Assembly: GCA_964389525.1 (NCBI GenBank)
Contig: CAYMEX010000007.1
Span: forward strand, 57,132-121,131
Reading direction: 5' to 3'
DNA length: 64,000 nucleotides
DNA from: JAFLTL01 sp964389525
GTDB lineage: Bacteria; Bacteroidota; Bacteroidia; Bacteroidales; Muribaculaceae
The translations under genes were made by a program, and so were the position numbers. Below, in pieces: positions 61,501 through 64,000 of this stretch (position 1 is its first letter; each line of letters starts with the position of its first letter). The notes beneath the pieces were generated by a model that was not told the DNA's origin, did no database searches, and worked only from the letters and a program-made list of their open reading frames with translations.

Positions 61501-61993
61501 CGGAGCAAAACATGTAGCAAAAAACATAGATAATGCTTATGGATTTGTTGATTATAACAACGACGGAGAACCTGACTATCTCAGAACAGATGCGGAGTAT
61601 CCTAATGAGACAAAAGGAATAAGAGCATGTGTCGTTTATGACAGTTCCAACGGAAATCAAATCATATTCCCGATGGGAAGCATAGGACAGGCACGCAGGA
61701 ACAGAAATATGTCAGGCACTATCTCATACGGAGGACTCCGTGGCGTACTAACCGGAAACACTAATACAATGCGTCCAATGACATACGATCTATACCGTAT
61801 GCCAGGAGCATTATATTGGCTCAAGCAACCAGCTAAACGATCGGATAATTCAGACTGCGCTTCATGGGACATCAACTACAACAACTTTGTATTCAATCAC
61901 TATAGCGATGGAAGTCTGGCAAAACCATCTGATGGTTCAATAACGAGTTCTAATTCCTCTGATGCATTGCCGATAAGACTGATATATAAATGA
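58589..61993 (+). pseudogene. Second DUF4906-type tip-like lipoprotein, interrupted by an in-frame stop
   Basis: A tandem paralogue of the preceding gene (SSCSDERLW lipobox, GNALDGIDNLYLFVYS, then the same terminal block IIFPMGSIGQARRNR ... YDLYRMPGALYW). A TAA at 59165-59167 falls at codon 193. The frame then continues without a shift to 61993 (PLSKTPSHTFDAPVVVINN aligns with the intact copy's GNGLDAPVISINK). Full length would be about 1134 codons. The 928-codon downstream part begins with GTG and has no signal peptide, so it is not a stand-alone gene. A single base change, or a sequencing error, could explain it. The last 0.9 kb is AT-rich. Confidence 0.8.
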
Positions 61994-61999
61994 TAATAG

Positions 62000-62035
62000 T
62001 CGCCCGCGTCCCAATCGGCGCGGGCGATGTTTTTT
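62000..62035 (+). terminator. Intrinsic terminator after the fimbrial operon
   Basis: TCGCCCGCG (62000-62008) / CGCGGGCGA (62019-62027), followed by a run of 6 T. The stem is identical to that at 58443-58470, so the duplicated unit seems to include its terminator. Confidence 0.85.
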
Positions 62036-62083
62036 CGGGGGGGGAATGCTGACAATGACCTCTTGCGAGGTCAAATCGTGTCT

Positions 62084-62219
62084 ACGCTGCGGCTTCGCCG
62101 CGACCGTGAGGCTTACCACGGTAATCGATCCGATACCTGACGGCATCGTGGAGGGATGACGTACCCTGAACCCGCATATCTTCATCGCTACGCGATTTCG
62201 ATATACGGGCCTACAGATA
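62084..62219. repeat. 136-bp direct repeat, copy 1
   Basis: From ACGCTGCGGCTTCGCCGC to GGGCCTACAGATA. It matches 63865-64000 with only a few substitutions. It contains the hairpins GCGGC-TTC-GCCGC and ATCGC-TAC-GCGAT. Confidence 0.9.
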
Positions 62220-62337
62220 TCATATCGCTATCGCGATAACGTCGCGGAGATACGGTGAGCATACTATGGTGTGCGGAGCACGCGTCTGCGACGCCTTGCG
62301 GGAGAGGTGGGCGGCGCGTCGGACAGGCAGCTGCAGA

Positions 62338-62424
62338 GCAGCGCGACATGCGTAGCACCGTGCGAACGGAGTGAGCGCGGTGTAGGAGTGGATAGAAGAA
62401 TAGAGCTGCGGAGCTGCGAAACAA
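62338..62424. repeat. 87-bp direct repeat, copy 1
   Basis: Begins GCAGCGCGACATGCGTAGCA and ends GCTGCGAAACAA. Its partner is at 62574-62660 with few differences, including a G-to-A-rich stretch near the middle. Confidence 0.85.
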
Positions 62425-62573
62425 AATGCGAGTCCGGGGGGATGTGATGTAACAAGGTGTCTTTCAGACACACGCTTCCCGCGCGCCTCAATACCGGGCA
62501 CACCTAACGGTGTACCCGGCTACTACTTCTGAAATGCCTTTCAGGCATTTTCAACCGGGTTTGCAGCTGCAAC

Positions 62574-62660
62574 GCAGCGTGACATGCGTAGCACCGTGCG
62601 AACGGAGTGAGCGCGGTGTAGGAGTGGACAAAAAAATAGAGCTGCGGAGCTGCGAAACAA
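62574..62660. repeat. 87-bp direct repeat, copy 2
   Basis: Second copy of the 87-bp unit, 236 bp downstream of the first. It shares GACATGCGTAGCACCGTGCG and the AGCT-GCGG-AGCT hairpin near its end. Confidence 0.85.
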
Positions 62661-63082
62661 TGCTTGCACCGATTTGATTTTACAGGTCTCGGAGAGGTAA
62701 TATATCCGACATCTTCGATGCCGTTTACGTGACGTTTTATTTACCCCATGCCTTCGCTTCGCTCGACATGGGGCTTGGTATTATAATCCGTCTTCGACGG
62801 ACGCCGACGTATGGGTTTACAATAACGGCGCAATCATGTGGGGCGGGTTCAGCCTCTGCGTGGCTGTAGAGACGGGCCGGGGCGGATGCCCCACCCTGCT
62901 CGCGATGCTCGCAGGATAGGGTTTTGCTCCGGCTGTCGCCGGGTAGCGGCGTCTGCGACGCCCTGTGGGCGTACTGTCGCACGCCCCTACCAATCAACAT
63001 CATGTCATACGTACAGGCAGTCTAAAACGCAGTAGGGGCGTGCGGGAGCAAGAGGATGCCGTAGAACAATTTTGTGAAGAAG

Positions 63083-63113
63083 TTGCAATATTGAACGTGG
63101 GTGCGTATATTTG
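63083..63113 (+). promoter_or_regulatory. Promoter of the two-gene module
   Basis: TTG (63083-63085), a 20-bp spacer, and TATATTTG (63106-63113) fit the Bacteroidetes consensus well, with the ATG at 63142, giving a short leader. Confidence 0.65.
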
Positions 63114-63141
63114 CGTTATAACAAAAATATCCTGACCCAAG

Positions 63142-63288
63142 ATGAAACCATTGAAAAAGCCGAACATAAAAGCTAAAACCGCTTGTGTTTTGCAAGAGGG
63201 CAAAGCAGCTACAGCCATACGGCTTACGGTCGTCTCCGATAAGGATCGTGAACGTTATCGTGTCCCATCATACGGATATATCATCTGA
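63142..63288 (+). CDS. 48-aa peptide resembling the N-terminal arm of a tyrosine recombinase
   Basis: Short gene MKPLKKPNIKAKTACVLQEG... to ...SYGYII. The phrase EGKAATAIRLTVVSDKDRERY followed by RVPSYG looks like the arm-binding start of Bacteroidetes integrases (pattern EGKA-I-LR-----R-Y---GY). If so it is a truncated integrase; otherwise it is a small regulator or antitoxin. The stop TGA overlaps the ATG of the next gene by one base (TGATG), so the two are coupled. A good promoter precedes it. Annotation is tentative. Confidence 0.5.
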   Translation: MKPLKKPNIKAKTACVLQEGKAATAIRLTVVSDKDRERYRVPSYGYII

Positions 63289-63836
63289 TGGATAATCCGT
63301 TAGGATTTTATAAAGCTGTCTTTGTAATGCGAAGCACTGATCCAGGTACGCTTCGCATTGTTGATTTATGGAAGTTCCGTTCAGAAAAAAGCCGCAAATG
63401 GTATATCGTGGAAGTGGAACGGTTCTCCAATCACTTTCTCGGACTGAAATTTTATTGGAAAGGCGTCGCAGCAAGTAAGGAAAGATACTCAATGCTTACC
63501 AATGACCACGAGCCTCGAAAAATCGTAATGTCGTGTATAATGATAATGCTTCATTATTTTAATGAGGACAACTGCACTTCGTTTGGCTTCGTTGCCGCAC
63601 CCGATCTTAATTGTAACGGGCGCAATGAGTGTCCGAACAAACGATTCCGTTTCTACAGACGCATGATGCTATCATTATTCAGTTCCGATCATTTCATACA
63701 GGTGAGCGACGCCGACTCATCAATATATCTTCTCGTAAACAAAAATATGCTTGAAAGCGGGAAGATTTCGCTAAGCCAGATCGAGCAGGAAATATCACGC
63801 CTGTATGAGGGCAACTTCACACTTGTGAGCGACTGA
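63288..63836 (+). CDS. Uncharacterised 182-aa protein of the repeat-bracketed module
   Basis: I do not recognise a family. The protein has no signal peptide. The N-terminal half is beta-rich with aromatic residues (WKFRSEKSRKWYIVEVERFSN; GLKFYWKGVA) and the middle is helical (RKIVMSCIMIMLHYFNEDN). CTSFGFVAAPDLNCNGRNECPNKRFRFYRR, about residues 96-125, contains three Cys that might bind metal. The C terminus reads LSQIEQEISRLYEGNF. It is more AT-rich in codon choice than the core genes. Both genes sit between the two 136-bp repeats. Possible roles include a toxin or a phage- or plasmid-derived accessory protein, but no evidence picks one. Confidence 0.65.
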   Translation: MDNPLGFYKAVFVMRSTDPGTLRIVDLWKFRSEKSRKWYIVEVERFSNHFLGLKFYWKGVAASKERYSMLTNDHEPRKIVMSCIMIMLHYFNEDNCTSFGFVAAPDLNCNGRNECPNKRFRFYRRMMLSLFSSDHFIQVSDADSSIYLLVNKNMLESGKISLSQIEQEISRLYEGNFTLVSD

Positions 63837-63864
63837 CCTAACCTGTTTAAACGGAGTCCACCTC

Positions 63865-64000
63865 ACGCTGCGGCTTCGCCGCAACCGTGAGGCTTACCAC
63901 GGCAATCGATCCGACACCTGACGGCATCGTGGGGGGATGGCGTGTCCTGAACCCGCATATCTTCATCGCTACGCGATTTCGATATACGGGCCTACAGATA
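63865..64000. repeat. 136-bp direct repeat, copy 2, running to the window end
   Basis: Matches 62084-62219 from ACGCTGCGG to CTACAGATA. The true repeat may continue beyond 64000. The gap 63837-63864 before it has no features. Confidence 0.9.

Larger units (their letters stand above)
62036..63082. repeat. Hairpin-dense non-coding island
   Basis: No convincing gene in about 1.05 kb. It contains many perfect short hairpins with 3-5-nt loops, for example GACCTC-TTGC-GAGGTC (62057-62072), GCGGC-TTC-GCCGC (62089-62101), GTGTC-TTTCA-GACAC (62457-62471), CCGGG-ACACC type around 62494-62518, AAATGCC-TTTCA-GGCATTT (about 62532-62550), TCCGTC-TTC-GACGGA (about 62788-62802) and GGCGTC-TGC-GACGCC (near 62950). 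Direct repeats of 87 and 136 bp overlap it. Two inverted copies of GCACGCCCCTAC occur near 62980 and 63035. Confidence 0.8.

Noticed and set aside
62188..62503. Several short minus-strand frames in the hairpin island
   Set aside because: They translate hairpin DNA into Arg/Ser/His-rich peptides without any pattern, and overlap one another in different frames.
62036..64000. CRISPR array
   Set aside because: The repeats (87 and 136 bp) are too few and too long, spacing is irregular and there are no cas genes.

Overview
The window looks like a chromosomal segment of a Bacteroidales bacterium, most likely of the Muribaculaceae or a related family. That placement is inferred from four things: a GC-rich coding style, fused LpxC-FabZ, a lipoprotein (type V / Mfa-Fim class) fimbrial operon, and several matches to the Bacteroidetes sigma-ABfr promoter (TTTG, N19-21, TAnnTTTG). 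I saw no tRNA, rRNA or CRISPR array.

Layout. 1-4.4 kb (+): CBM20-bearing 4-alpha-glucanotransferase and an acyl-CoA synthetase. 4.5-12.6 kb (-): AlkD-like glycosylase, ClC channel, TsaC, a TPR protein, an FKBP lipoprotein, LemA and glycyl-tRNA synthetase. 12.8-16.3 kb (-): a Cys-rich membrane mini-protein coupled to topoisomerase III, a small secreted protein and MazG. A 347-bp MITE-like element (TIRs, TAA target duplication) lies just upstream of mazG. 16.7-25.3 kb (-): DsbD, Rpe, DedA, a DUF2007-like/Usp protein, QueA, TruB, UppP, DUF3098 and FtsX, the last eight closely packed. 25.3-30.2 kb (-): GpmI and the lipid A cluster lpxD, lpxC-fabZ, lpxA. 30.3-35.0 kb (+): 5'-nucleotidase, NhaC antiporter, a duplicated DUF1599 protein and a DoxX/MauE-like membrane protein. 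35.1-36.2 kb (-): secreted LRR protein. 36.5-48.1 kb (+): DUF349 protein, sugar transferase, LptF/G permease, RibBA, ThrA, a threonine-synthase homologue, a small conserved protein, a PlsC-like acyltransferase and a nitrilase. 48.1-62.0 kb (+): fimbrial operon. 62.0-64.0 kb: non-coding hairpin and repeat island with a two-gene module.

The accessory and most interesting part begins near 48.1 kb. A run of 13 C sits in the promoter region of a fimbrial operon encoding DUF3575, DUF3868, an Mfa1-like shaft pilin, an Mfa2/FimB-like anchor, a further pilin and two very large tip-like lipoproteins. The second of these is a tandem paralogue of the first, broken by one in-frame stop. Downstream lies an island of dozens of tiny perfect hairpins with an 87-bp and a 136-bp direct repeat. 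The 136-bp repeat brackets a promoter-driven pair of overlapping genes, a 48-aa integrase-arm-like peptide and a 182-aa protein I do not recognise.

In the core part the most surprising protein is the threonine-synthase homologue next to ThrA. The residue where the PLP Schiff-base lysine is expected is arginine, the phosphate loop is degenerate, and no homoserine kinase gene lies between it and thrA.
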